Source: Bacilli bacterium (GTDB lineage Bacteria > Bacillota_I > Bacilli_A > RFN20 > UBA1709). Taken from it: a DNA stretch of 57,256 nucleotides. Both the position numbers and the translations under genes were made by a program. Of this stretch, positions 40,916 to 48,943 are shown piece after piece. A model generated the notes under the pieces. It was not told the DNA's origin, did no database searches, and saw nothing but the letters and a program-made list of their open reading frames with translations. Numbering within the stretch: position 1 is the stretch's first letter; each line of letters opens with the position of its first letter. The stretch is from the NCBI GenBank assembly GCA_017457045.1, contig JAFTIF010000001.1:1-57256 (forward strand), in the 5' to 3' direction.

Positions 40916-41362
40916 ATGAATAAAAAAATATTTAATGAAATAGTAAAGGTAAGAAAAATAAAGCCCAATACGATTAAAAATTCAATTTGGGCTTTTTTAT
41001 GTGGAGGAATTATAGGCCTATTTGGTCAAGTATTACTTTTGTTTTTCAATAACACTTTAGATTTGCCATTAGATGAGTCTAAAACATATATGTATTTTGT
41101 GATTATTTTTATTACAAATATTTTAACTTCATTAGGAGTATTTGATATGTTTTCTACCTATGCAGGTGCGGGAGCATTTATTCCTATAAGTGGCTTTGCA
41201 AATGCTTTAACAAGTTGTGCTATTGAAGGAAGAAGTGAAGGCTTAATTTTTGGTATTGGTTCTAATATGTTTAAACTAGCGGGATCTGTTATTGTTTATG
41301 GAATAAGTAGTGCAATAATCTATAGCATTTTCTATTACTTTTTGAGTTTAATAGGAGGATAA
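40916..41362 (+). CDS. spoVAC: Stage V sporulation protein AC
   Basis: A 148-residue membrane protein with four or five helices. The family segment is SIWAFLCGGIIGLFGQ, then LGVFDMFSTYAGAGAFIPIS and GFANALTSCAIEGRSEGLIF. SpoVAC is a channel of the complex that carries dipicolinate-calcium into the forespore and releases it on germination. It follows sigF by 39 bases and AD by 3 bases. Confidence 0.95.
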   Translation: MNKKIFNEIVKVRKIKPNTIKNSIWAFLCGGIIGLFGQVLLLFFNNTLDLPLDESKTYMYFVIIFITNILTSLGVFDMFSTYAGAGAFIPISGFANALTSCAIEGRSEGLIFGIGSNMFKLAGSVIVYGISSAIIYSIFYYFLSLIGG

Positions 41363-41365
41363 AAG

Positions 41366-42358
41366 ATGACTACAATTGAATTTAATAATGTGTATTTACA
41401 AACAACGTTTACTTTAGTTGGTCCAAAGGAATATCAAGGTCCTTTAAAAGGATATTTTCATGCACATTTTGATGATATTTATTTTGATCAAAAAACATAT
41501 GAAAAAGCGGAAATGGAAATGATTAGAAATACTTTAATAAATGTTTTGAAAAATCTAAGGATGAAAGAAAAAGATATAGGTGTTGCTTTCGGGGGAGATT
41601 TAACAAATCAAATTGCTTGTACAAATCATGCTATGAAAGAGTTTAGTTTTCCTTTTGTTGGAGTATATGGAGCTTGTTCAACATCAATGCTTAGTTTAGC
41701 TTTAGCATCAATGTATGTTGATAATTATGGAGACTATGCATTATGTTTTGCAGCTTCTCATAATTCAACAAGTGAAAGACAATTTAGATTTCCAAATGAA
41801 TATGGAGTTCAAAAGAAACCAACTTGTACATATACAGTTACTGGATGTGGCGCAGCAATTATTGGAAGAAAAGAAACATCAATTAAAATTAAAAATTGTA
41901 CTATTGGAAGAGTAGTTGATTCATATCAAAGTGACGTAAATGATCTTGGTGCTGCGATGGCATTATCTGCTTTAGATACTTTAACAAAACACTTAAATAA
42001 TACAGGTACTAAACCTAAAGATTATGATTTAATTTTAACAGGTGATTTATCTAAAGAAGGAAGTCAAATTCTAAGATCAATTGCTTTATATGATAATCTT
42101 CATTTAGATAATAATTATAATGATTGTGGTTTGCTTATCTATGATTTAGAAAAACAAAATGTAATGGCTGGTGGAAGCGGATGTGGCTGTTGTGCGGTAG
42201 TTACATATGGATATGTGGTTGATTTACTTAAAACTAAAAAAATAAAAAATGCTTTAATAATTGCAACAGGTGCCTTATTTTCACCAACATCTTTTCAGCA
42301 AGAAAAAAACATTCCTACAATTGCACATGCAATTACTTTGGAGGCAAATGATTTATGA
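41366..42358 (+). CDS. spoVAD: Stage V sporulation protein AD
   Basis: A 330-residue soluble protein with a thiolase-like fold. Conserved parts are FGGDLTNQIACTNHAMKEFS, GVYGACSTSMLSLALASMYV, ASHNSTSERQFRFPNEYG and LILTGDLSKEGSQILRSI. SpoVAD binds dipicolinate and works with SpoVAC and SpoVAE. AGGAGG lies just before ATG 41366. It overlaps spoVAE by 4 bases. Confidence 0.96.
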   Translation: MTTIEFNNVYLQTTFTLVGPKEYQGPLKGYFHAHFDDIYFDQKTYEKAEMEMIRNTLINVLKNLRMKEKDIGVAFGGDLTNQIACTNHAMKEFSFPFVGVYGACSTSMLSLALASMYVDNYGDYALCFAASHNSTSERQFRFPNEYGVQKKPTCTYTVTGCGAAIIGRKETSIKIKNCTIGRVVDSYQSDVNDLGAAMALSALDTLTKHLNNTGTKPKDYDLILTGDLSKEGSQILRSIALYDNLHLDNNYNDCGLLIYDLEKQNVMAGGSGCGCCAVVTYGYVVDLLKTKKIKNALIIATGALFSPTSFQQEKNIPTIAHAITLEANDL

Positions 42359-42705
42359 TATTATTCTTTTCTTTTATTGTTTGTGGATTAATTTGTTTAA
42401 TAGGACAAATTATTTATGATAATACTAAATTAACTGCGGGTCATATTACTAGTTTGTTCGTAGTTTTAGGTGGTGCTTTAGAAGCATTTGGTATTTATGA
42501 TAAATTAATTGAAATAGCAGGAGCGGGGGCGTTACTTCCTATTACTAGTTTTGGTCATTCGTTAACACATGCTGCTATTGAAGGAGTAAAAGCAGATGGA
42601 CTTATTGGTGCTTTTGCTCATACTTTTGATTTAACGTCATCTGGGGTAGCATTTGCAATCTTTTTAGCATTAATAGCCGGATTAATATTTAGACCTAGAA
42701 CATAA
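42355..42705 (+). CDS. spoVAE: Stage V sporulation protein AE
   Basis: A 116-residue membrane protein with about four helices. Family segments are FIVCGLICLIGQIIYDNTKL, GAGALLPITSFGHSLTHAAI and EGVKADGLIGAF. It completes the minimal SpoVA (AC-AD-AE) set for dipicolinate transport; AA, AB, AEa and AF are not seen. It overlaps spoVAD by ATGA and ends at a bidirectional terminator. Confidence 0.95.
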   Translation: MILFFSFIVCGLICLIGQIIYDNTKLTAGHITSLFVVLGGALEAFGIYDKLIEIAGAGALLPITSFGHSLTHAAIEGVKADGLIGAFAHTFDLTSSGVAFAIFLALIAGLIFRPRT

Positions 42706-42706
42706 A

Positions 42707-42733
42707 AAAAAAGACGATTATTTCGTCTTTTTT
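42707..42733. terminator. Bidirectional terminator between spoVAE and rarA
   Basis: AAAAAAGACGA (42707-42717) pairs with TCGTCTTTTTT (42723-42733). Each strand sees a T run after the hairpin, serving both convergent genes. It overlaps the rarA stop. Confidence 0.85.
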
Positions 42734-43980
42734 AATTTAGCTAAATCACTTGATCTTTCATAGCTATGTAGCTTTTTATAGTTTTCCATCAAAGCTCTTT
42801 CATAAGAACTATTTTCTTGTCCATGATAGAATTTAATGTCTTTAATTTGCTCAGGTAAATATTGAATTTTAGCCCATAAATCTGGTCTATCATAAGGGTA
42901 TTTTTGACTTTCTTTTAATCCAACAGGTGTGTATTTTAAATATTCTTGAACATCAGCAGGATTGTTTTTTACATAATCGACTGCAGCGTGAATAGCTTCA
43001 CATGCAGTTTTTGATTTTGGAGATAAACATAGGTCTACTACAGCGAAACCTAATGGAATTGATGCTTCTGGAAAACCAACCATTCTTGCGCATCTTAATG
43101 CTTCCATTGTTCTAGTTACTGCCTGTGGATTTCCAAGTCCTACATCCTCATAAGCGGTTACAGATAATCTTCTTTCAATTGAATCTAAATCATCAGCTGC
43201 AATTAATCTTGCAAGATAATATAGAGCTGCATCTACATCACTGCCTCTAATTGATTTTTGAAGAGCACTAACTGCATCATAATGACCATCTTCATTACTA
43301 TCCATCAAATATTGGGGTACTTTAATGTTATTAGCTACATCATCTTTGCTAATGATGTTGTTTTCACAACAAGTTGCACATATTTCAAGTTGATTTAGTG
43401 CATAACGAATATCTCCACCTGATAATTTAGCAATAAGTTCTAGTGAATCTGCACCTGCAATAAATTCACTATTTAATCCTTTTTCGCTTGTTAATGCGTT
43501 TTGAAGTGCTTGGACGATATCTTCTTCATTAAGAGGATTAAATTGAAGCAAATGGCATCTGCTTCTAATTGCAGGGTTAATAGAATGATATGGGTTAGAA
43601 GTAGTAGCTCCGATTAAAGTAATAAGTCCACTTTCAACATGGGGTAATAAGAAATCTTGCTTATCTTTGTTTAAACGGTGAACTTCATCCATGATAACAA
43701 TCATATTTCCATATAATCTTGCATCATCAATTACTATTTCTATATCTTTTTTGTTATGTATTGTAGCATTTAAAAATCTATAAGGGATATTTAAGCTTTT
43801 AGCGAATATTGTTGCTACAGTTGTCTTACCACTTCCAGGAGGGCCAAAGAATATTAAAGAATAAACCTTTTTTTGCTCAATAAGTTTTCTTATAAATCCT
43901 TGCTTTCCTACTAAGTGCTTTTGACCTACAACATCATCTAAAGAAGTCGGTCTCATTTTATATGCTAATGGTTCGTGCAT
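42718..43980 (-). CDS. rarA: Replication-associated recombination protein A (MgsA/RarA)
   Basis: A 420-residue AAA+ ATPase of the RarA/WRNIP1 family, which acts at stalled replication forks. It has an N-terminal LAYKMRPTSLDDVVGQKHLV, Walker A FFGPPGSGKTTVA, Walker B VIVMDEVHRLNK, sensor GATTSNPYHSINPAIRSRC and the tetramerisation C-terminal domain (TAYEDVGLGNPQAV). ATG 43980 follows GAAGTG; the GTG at 43989 overlaps that site. Convergent with spoVAE. Confidence 0.95.
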   Translation of the reverse strand: MHEPLAYKMRPTSLDDVVGQKHLVGKQGFIRKLIEQKKVYSLIFFGPPGSGKTTVATIFAKSLNIPYRFLNATIHNKKDIEIVIDDARLYGNMIVIMDEVHRLNKDKQDFLLPHVESGLITLIGATTSNPYHSINPAIRSRCHLLQFNPLNEEDIVQALQNALTSEKGLNSEFIAGADSLELIAKLSGGDIRYALNQLEICATCCENNIISKDDVANNIKVPQYLMDSNEDGHYDAVSALQKSIRGSDVDAALYYLARLIAADDLDSIERRLSVTAYEDVGLGNPQAVTRTMEALRCARMVGFPEASIPLGFAVVDLCLSPKSKTACEAIHAAVDYVKNNPADVQEYLKYTPVGLKESQKYPYDRPDLWAKIQYLPEQIKDIKFYHGQENSSYERALMENYKKLHSYERSSDLAKLKKTK

Positions 43981-44033
43981 TGTTATCACTTCCTCGTAGT
44001 AATTATACTTTATTTAAATATTAGAGTAAAGAA

Positions 44034-44065
44034 AAAGGACTGAAAGATTTAACTTTCAATCCTTT
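44034..44065 (-). terminator. Terminator of the lipoprotein operon
   Basis: On the minus strand AAAGGATTGAAAG pairs with CTTTCAGTCCTTT (one wobble) across a 6-base loop, followed by TTTCTTT. Confidence 0.8.
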
Positions 44066-44069
44066 AATT

Positions 44070-46892
44070 CTATTTACAAATGTTTAAATTTGGTCTACCT
44101 AATTCTTCATCGTAATACCATGAATCTAATTCTTCATAATCTACGAAGAATGTATTTTTTGACCACCATTCTTTAGTGAATGTTTCAGGTTCATCTAATA
44201 CTGTTGATCCATTGATTGAGTTTAAGATAGGTTCCCATTCTTCTGCTAAGATAGAGTAGTCTTGGAAGAATGTGTAGAAATCAGTAATTTTAACTTGATC
44301 ATCAATATTACCATCTGTAGCGTATTCACCAACACCAGAGTTCATGTATGTAGGTTGTAAAATTTCTTTAACTTCGAATCTACCTACAACATTATCTGCA
44401 GTAATGAAACCATTGTTACTACCAGTAATATTTGTATGACCTGCAATTAATCCAGCTTGTTTCTTGACTGTTTCAACAGTAATGAAAATTAAGCAGTTTT
44501 CAACTTTAAGTGGAGCATAGTTTCTACCAACTAATCCTACATAAGCACCATCATTAGTAACTTTACCAACGAAAATTGAGTTAGTGATTGTTAATTTGTC
44601 ACAATATTGGTTATAAGCTGTGAAACAACCTGAGTATTTATATGTAATGATTTCAGCATTAATTACTGAAACATTATTAATAGTTGTTTCGCCTTTATCA
44701 ACTCTACCGAATAATGCAGCTAAATGGCCTGCACCTGTAGCGTTAGGAGTTGCTTTCATAACTAATCCATCAATTTCGATATTTTCTAATGTTGAGCCAT
44801 ATGAGTAGCCAGCAATTAAACCAGTGTCTTCATATGAAGTAATATTAGCATTTTTGAATTTAATATCATGAATATAAGCGTTCTCTTTTAATTGATAGAA
44901 GATACCATACATTTTGACAACATTTCCATCATGTTCGTTATTGATTGTTAAGTTAGAGACTGTATATCCTTGACCATCTAATTCTCCTGTAAATGACATT
45001 GTATCTAATGGGTTTACATACCATTCGAAGTTAGAGAAGTCTAAGTCATTCATTAATCTAAATTTATATCCATTTGTATCAGGGTTGTTTGTCATCGCGT
45101 AGAAATCATCACATGTTTCGATATTGACAATACTTGAAATGTTTTGTTTTGTGTATACGCTTGATAAACCATTTTGAGCATGATCTGTAACTAAGTATAA
45201 ATCATATTCATTTGTAGTTTCATTGCTTCCAACAATTGTTTCATCAATGTTAGAAACTTTAATATTAAATGATCCTGTACAATCTTCTAATACACCTTTG
45301 CTTACAATCTTGACACCATCATAAGATGTGCCAGCTTTAACTTGTTCAGCAGTTGGCTCTTTTGAACCTTCAGGAACGATTAAGTAATAAACATCTGAAT
45401 TAAGTTTTGAAACTGATCCAGAAATTGTGATTGAGTTTTTGTAAATACTTGATGATTTCAAAGTTCTTACTTTTGATGGACTTGATGGATCATCAATGAA
45501 AATGTTTTGTGTTAATTCTTTTACTTCATTAGTAGCTTTTAAAGTAACTTTATAAGTCTTTTCATAAGCTCCTGTTGAATCTGTGTTATTAATACCTGAT
45601 GATTCAACTGTGTAGTCGACTTCAGGTTGCAAATTTTGAGTTCGATTGAAACGATTATAAACTTCTAGAGTAGGTGTAGGAATTTCATCACCTTGAATTA
45701 ATAATAAGTTTTCATTAAAACCATTAATCTTACCAATACCAGTAGTTCTATTTGGATTTGTACCAATATTTACTGGGATTTCTTTATCAATTACTAAATC
45801 ACTTAAATATGAACAACCATTCTTTTGACCGCTTCCAACACGAATTCTGAATTTAGTAACTTTGTTGATTTTGTTAGCCATTGCAACGTTTTGAGCAATT
45901 GAAGTTAATTCATTTGTGTACCAATCATAATATGAATAAGAATATGTTTTATTTTCCATATCTACATCAACACGAATCTTTGTCCATACACCTTCATCTA
46001 ATAATCTAGAAGATGTGATAAATTCTTTGTTTTGATAGAATTGGAATCCTTCGTTAGTAATACCAGTGCTTGTTGCTCTAGAACTACTTTCAATAAATTC
46101 GAAGTATAAACCATTTATTTCTCCTGTAAACATTACATATGCTTCCATTGAGAAGTTTTCATCTAAATCTAAGTATCTATCATATTGCATGTTAGCACTT
46201 AATCTATATGATGGGAAACGAACAGCTTTTTTAGAAATCATGTTGTTATTTTCAACTTCTTCAACGATTTCAGAAATACCATTTCCTTCAGCGTTTGATC
46301 CTGAAGTTAAATCCCAGTCATAGTAATAAGATAATTCTCTTCCTGTTACATAGTCTTCAAAGTTATCATGAATTGAAGGGAAGAGTAATGGCTCTTTAGC
46401 ATCTAATGCAGGAATATGAACTTCAAAGTCTCTTGAAACTTTAGAACCCATATATGTAACTGTTGCAGTTAATACAACATCATATGCTTTAGAAGTATCA
46501 CGAGTTGTTTTTAATAAACCATTATGTCCTAAAACTTTGATATTACTACTTTTCCAAACAATTTCTGTGTCTAAATAAGAACCAGTAATAGGAAGTTTTA
46601 AACTTGAAACAATATTAGTTGTATCAACGTTAAGATAAAGATCTCTTGCTTCTTTCTTAGCAATTTCTAAATAATCAGGATTTGTTCCTTCTTCGATAAC
46701 ATCTACTTTAATTTCATCATCAGGATTGACGATTGGTGAACTTGAAGATGAAGTAGATGGAGCAATACTAGAACTTGTGCTATTTGAGATTGAACTTGAA
46801 ACACTTGATGATGAAGTTGATGGTGTTTCACATCCCATAAGTACTAAAGAAGAAATAACTGCTAATAATGTTAATGAATTTCTAATTTTCAT
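44070..46892 (-). CDS. Large surface lipoprotein with Ig-like, LamG-like and beta-helix (GLUG-like) regions
   Basis: A 940-residue lipoprotein. Signal peptide ends SSLVLMG and the lipid Cys is followed by a Ser/Thr-rich linker (to about 55). Residues about 70-160 look like an atypical bacterial Ig domain (IVWKSSNIKVLGHNGLLKTT). Residues 165-385 form a jelly-roll/LamG-like beta domain that may bind carbohydrate. A few beta-sandwich segments follow, then residues 600-840 are right-handed beta-helix with GLUG-like repeats (GELDGQGYTVSNLTIN, GLIAGYSYGSTLENIEIDGL, GLVGRNYAPLKVENCL). It is encoded 15 bases after the PL9 pectate lyase, so it probably helps bind or process the same polysaccharide. 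Confidence 0.8.
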   Translation of the reverse strand: MKIRNSLTLLAVISSLVLMGCETPSTSSSSVSSSISNSTSSSIAPSTSSSSSPIVNPDDEIKVDVIEEGTNPDYLEIAKKEARDLYLNVDTTNIVSSLKLPITGSYLDTEIVWKSSNIKVLGHNGLLKTTRDTSKAYDVVLTATVTYMGSKVSRDFEVHIPALDAKEPLLFPSIHDNFEDYVTGRELSYYYDWDLTSGSNAEGNGISEIVEEVENNNMISKKAVRFPSYRLSANMQYDRYLDLDENFSMEAYVMFTGEINGLYFEFIESSSRATSTGITNEGFQFYQNKEFITSSRLLDEGVWTKIRVDVDMENKTYSYSYYDWYTNELTSIAQNVAMANKINKVTKFRIRVGSGQKNGCSYLSDLVIDKEIPVNIGTNPNRTTGIGKINGFNENLLLIQGDEIPTPTLEVYNRFNRTQNLQPEVDYTVESSGINNTDSTGAYEKTYKVTLKATNEVKELTQNIFIDDPSSPSKVRTLKSSSIYKNSITISGSVSKLNSDVYYLIVPEGSKEPTAEQVKAGTSYDGVKIVSKGVLEDCTGSFNIKVSNIDETIVGSNETTNEYDLYLVTDHAQNGLSSVYTKQNISSIVNIETCDDFYAMTNNPDTNGYKFRLMNDLDFSNFEWYVNPLDTMSFTGELDGQGYTVSNLTINNEHDGNVVKMYGIFYQLKENAYIHDIKFKNANITSYEDTGLIAGYSYGSTLENIEIDGLVMKATPNATGAGHLAALFGRVDKGETTINNVSVINAEIITYKYSGCFTAYNQYCDKLTITNSIFVGKVTNDGAYVGLVGRNYAPLKVENCLIFITVETVKKQAGLIAGHTNITGSNNGFITADNVVGRFEVKEILQPTYMNSGVGEYATDGNIDDQVKITDFYTFFQDYSILAEEWEPILNSINGSTVLDEPETFTKEWWSKNTFFVDYEELDSWYYDEELGRPNLNICK

Positions 46893-46907
46893 AATTATTT
46901 CTCCTTT

Positions 46908-48356
46908 CTAATATTGTGATTGGTGTAGGTTAGCACCAATTTGTTGACCATTTTCACCCATTGTAGCATAAATGCTATCAGGATTTACTTTTAAGAAATC
47001 TCCTAAGTTAATGCTACCATCAGGATTTCTTAAGATTTTGTGAATGTCTTTTGTGCAGTCAGGAACCTGAGTAGAAACGAATGGTGAAGCTTCTTCAATG
47101 AATCTTTCACCTCTCGCATTTGTGTCAAGATAGTTTGCGTATTCTAATTTTGTAAACTTAACTGTTGAATAACCAACATAGAAAACTGAATATTCAGCAC
47201 TACCAATGAATTGGTCCTTACTTTGTGTCTTTTCACAATATGATAATAAGTGAGATAAGTAGTTGATAGAGTTAGTATCTCTAGCCATATCAAAGTTATT
47301 GCAATCTTTATCACGAGTACCGTTGTCAAAACTTGTACAATTCTTTAATAAAATAGTTCCTGGGTTAGAATTGTCTGTGAAGCCGTGAGCCATGTTATTA
47401 AATGCGATTGAGTTATAAACATAATGTTGATTAGGAACTCTTTCTCCACCTAATTTGAAACCATTACCATCACTGTTTGGACTACCAAATCCATCAGTTC
47501 TCGCACCATTGTTAAATGCAATACAGTTTCTAATTGTAACTGGTCCAATTGCTCCTGAATCACTCTTAGAGTATAAGTCCCAGCCATCATCAATATTGTT
47601 ATATGCGATACAGCCATCAAATACGTTACCAACACCAGTTGTTAATTTACATGCGAATCCATCAGCATCTTCGCCTTTTGGGTCAGAGTTGTTGAATGAA
47701 GTACAATTTAAGATTAAGTTGTAGCTTGGCCATTCTGCGATATTGATTTGTGAAGAACTTTCTCTACCTAATTGAATGCCTGAGTCTTTACATTCAGTAG
47801 TAATACAGTTTTCAACAATGTTATGGTTTCCACCAACATATATACCATTGTCACCAGCACCTTTAACAGTAATATTTTTTAAGTGCCAATAGTCATTGTT
47901 TAAAGTAATGCCTCTATTTGAACTGATAAATGGTTGTTCTGAGAAATCAAAGATAACTTTATAAGGATCTTTAGACATTGATGTAATAGTAATTGGATTT
48001 TCTTCTGTTCCATCACTATATCCATCCACTTCATTAACTTTGAAACCGTTTGAAGATTTATATAAGCCATCTAATAGGTAAATAGTATCTCCAGGTTTAG
48101 CATTAATTAAAGCCATACGGAATGAAGTTGCTGTTTCGATAGTCTTTCCATCGTCTAAAGCAGTACCTTCTGGTGAAACATAGAAAACATTAAAGTTTTG
48201 TGTGCTTGAACTTTGTTGGCTGCTATCTTGAGAAGATGTTGAAGGTTGTGAAGATGTACTTGGAGCAGAGCTGGAAGTAGAAGAATCATCACATCCAATA
48301 ATACTACTCATAATTAGTAGTGTAGAAAGACAAGCTAGAAATTTATATTTTTTCAT
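46908..48356 (-). CDS. Pectate lyase, PL9 family lipoprotein
   Basis: A 482-residue lipoprotein. Signal peptide ends MSSIIGC, followed by a Ser/Thr linker. The body is a right-handed parallel beta-helix with PL9 traits: EENPITITSMSKDPYKVIFD, a turn GDNGIYVGGNHNIVENC, GEDADGFACKLTTGVGNVFD with Asp calcium ligands, CIAYNNIDDGWDLYSK and NSDGNGFKLGGER. It cleaves polygalacturonate by beta-elimination using Ca2+ at the cell surface. The start MKKYKF at 48356 follows GAGG; the frame is open upstream to 48401. It is the first gene of the two-gene minus operon. Confidence 0.88.
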   Translation of the reverse strand: MKKYKFLACLSTLLIMSSIIGCDDSSTSSSAPSTSSQPSTSSQDSSQQSSSTQNFNVFYVSPEGTALDDGKTIETATSFRMALINAKPGDTIYLLDGLYKSSNGFKVNEVDGYSDGTEENPITITSMSKDPYKVIFDFSEQPFISSNRGITLNNDYWHLKNITVKGAGDNGIYVGGNHNIVENCITTECKDSGIQLGRESSSQINIAEWPSYNLILNCTSFNNSDPKGEDADGFACKLTTGVGNVFDGCIAYNNIDDGWDLYSKSDSGAIGPVTIRNCIAFNNGARTDGFGSPNSDGNGFKLGGERVPNQHYVYNSIAFNNMAHGFTDNSNPGTILLKNCTSFDNGTRDKDCNNFDMARDTNSINYLSHLLSYCEKTQSKDQFIGSAEYSVFYVGYSTVKFTKLEYANYLDTNARGERFIEEASPFVSTQVPDCTKDIHKILRNPDGSINLGDFLKVNPDSIYATMGENGQQIGANLHQSQY

Positions 48357-48473
48357 TATTAAAACCTCTTTTCTTGTTAAATTACTTTTTAATTCTATCA
48401 TAAAAATATGTTGTATACAAGATAGTTGTGTATTGTATTTTATTGTGATAAAATAAATTTGGTGATATTTTGT

Positions 48474-48932
48474 ATGAGAGTATTAATTCAAAGAGTAAAA
48501 AAAGCATCTGTAACTATTGATAATAAAATAGTAGGTAAATGTGATTATGGTTATCTATTATTAGTTGGATTTACACATATCGATGATGAGAGTGTAGTAA
48601 ATAAAATGGTTGATAAGGTGCTTCAACTTCGAATAAATGAAGATGAACAAGGAAAAACAAATCTAAATCTAGAAGCTAAAAATGGACAAATCTTGTCTGT
48701 TTCTCAATTCACTTTATATGCTAATTGCAAAGAGGGAAGAAGGCCAAGTTTTGTTGAAGCAGCAAAACCTGATGTAGCTTCAAACTTATTCGATTTATTC
48801 AATACAAAATTAAAAGAAAAATGTTCACATGTTGAAACTGGAATATTTGGTGCTGATATGAAAGTGGAATTGATTAATGATGGACCGTTTACAATTTTAC
48901 TTGATAGTCAAGAATTAAAGATGCATATCTAG
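48474..48932 (+). CDS. dtd: D-aminoacyl-tRNA deacylase
   Basis: A 152-residue protein that removes D-amino acids (and glycine from tRNA-Ala) mischarged on tRNA. It has the family start MRVLIQRVKKASVTID, the active SQFTLYANCKEGRRPSF and the cross-subunit Gly-Pro segment DGPFTILLDS (usually GPVT). The length is standard. ATG 48474 is chosen for GGTG upstream and because the family starts here. It is followed 12 bases later by the PL1 lyase gene. Confidence 0.93.
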   Translation: MRVLIQRVKKASVTIDNKIVGKCDYGYLLLVGFTHIDDESVVNKMVDKVLQLRINEDEQGKTNLNLEAKNGQILSVSQFTLYANCKEGRRPSFVEAAKPDVASNLFDLFNTKLKEKCSHVETGIFGADMKVELINDGPFTILLDSQELKMHI

Positions 48933-48943
48933 GAGGAAAAAGT

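Noticed and set aside
47455..47724. Open frames opposite the lipoprotein genes (for example 47455-47724, 44620-44808, 46066-46323)
   Set aside because: They are antisense shadows of clear coding genes with no ribosome site or domain signal.
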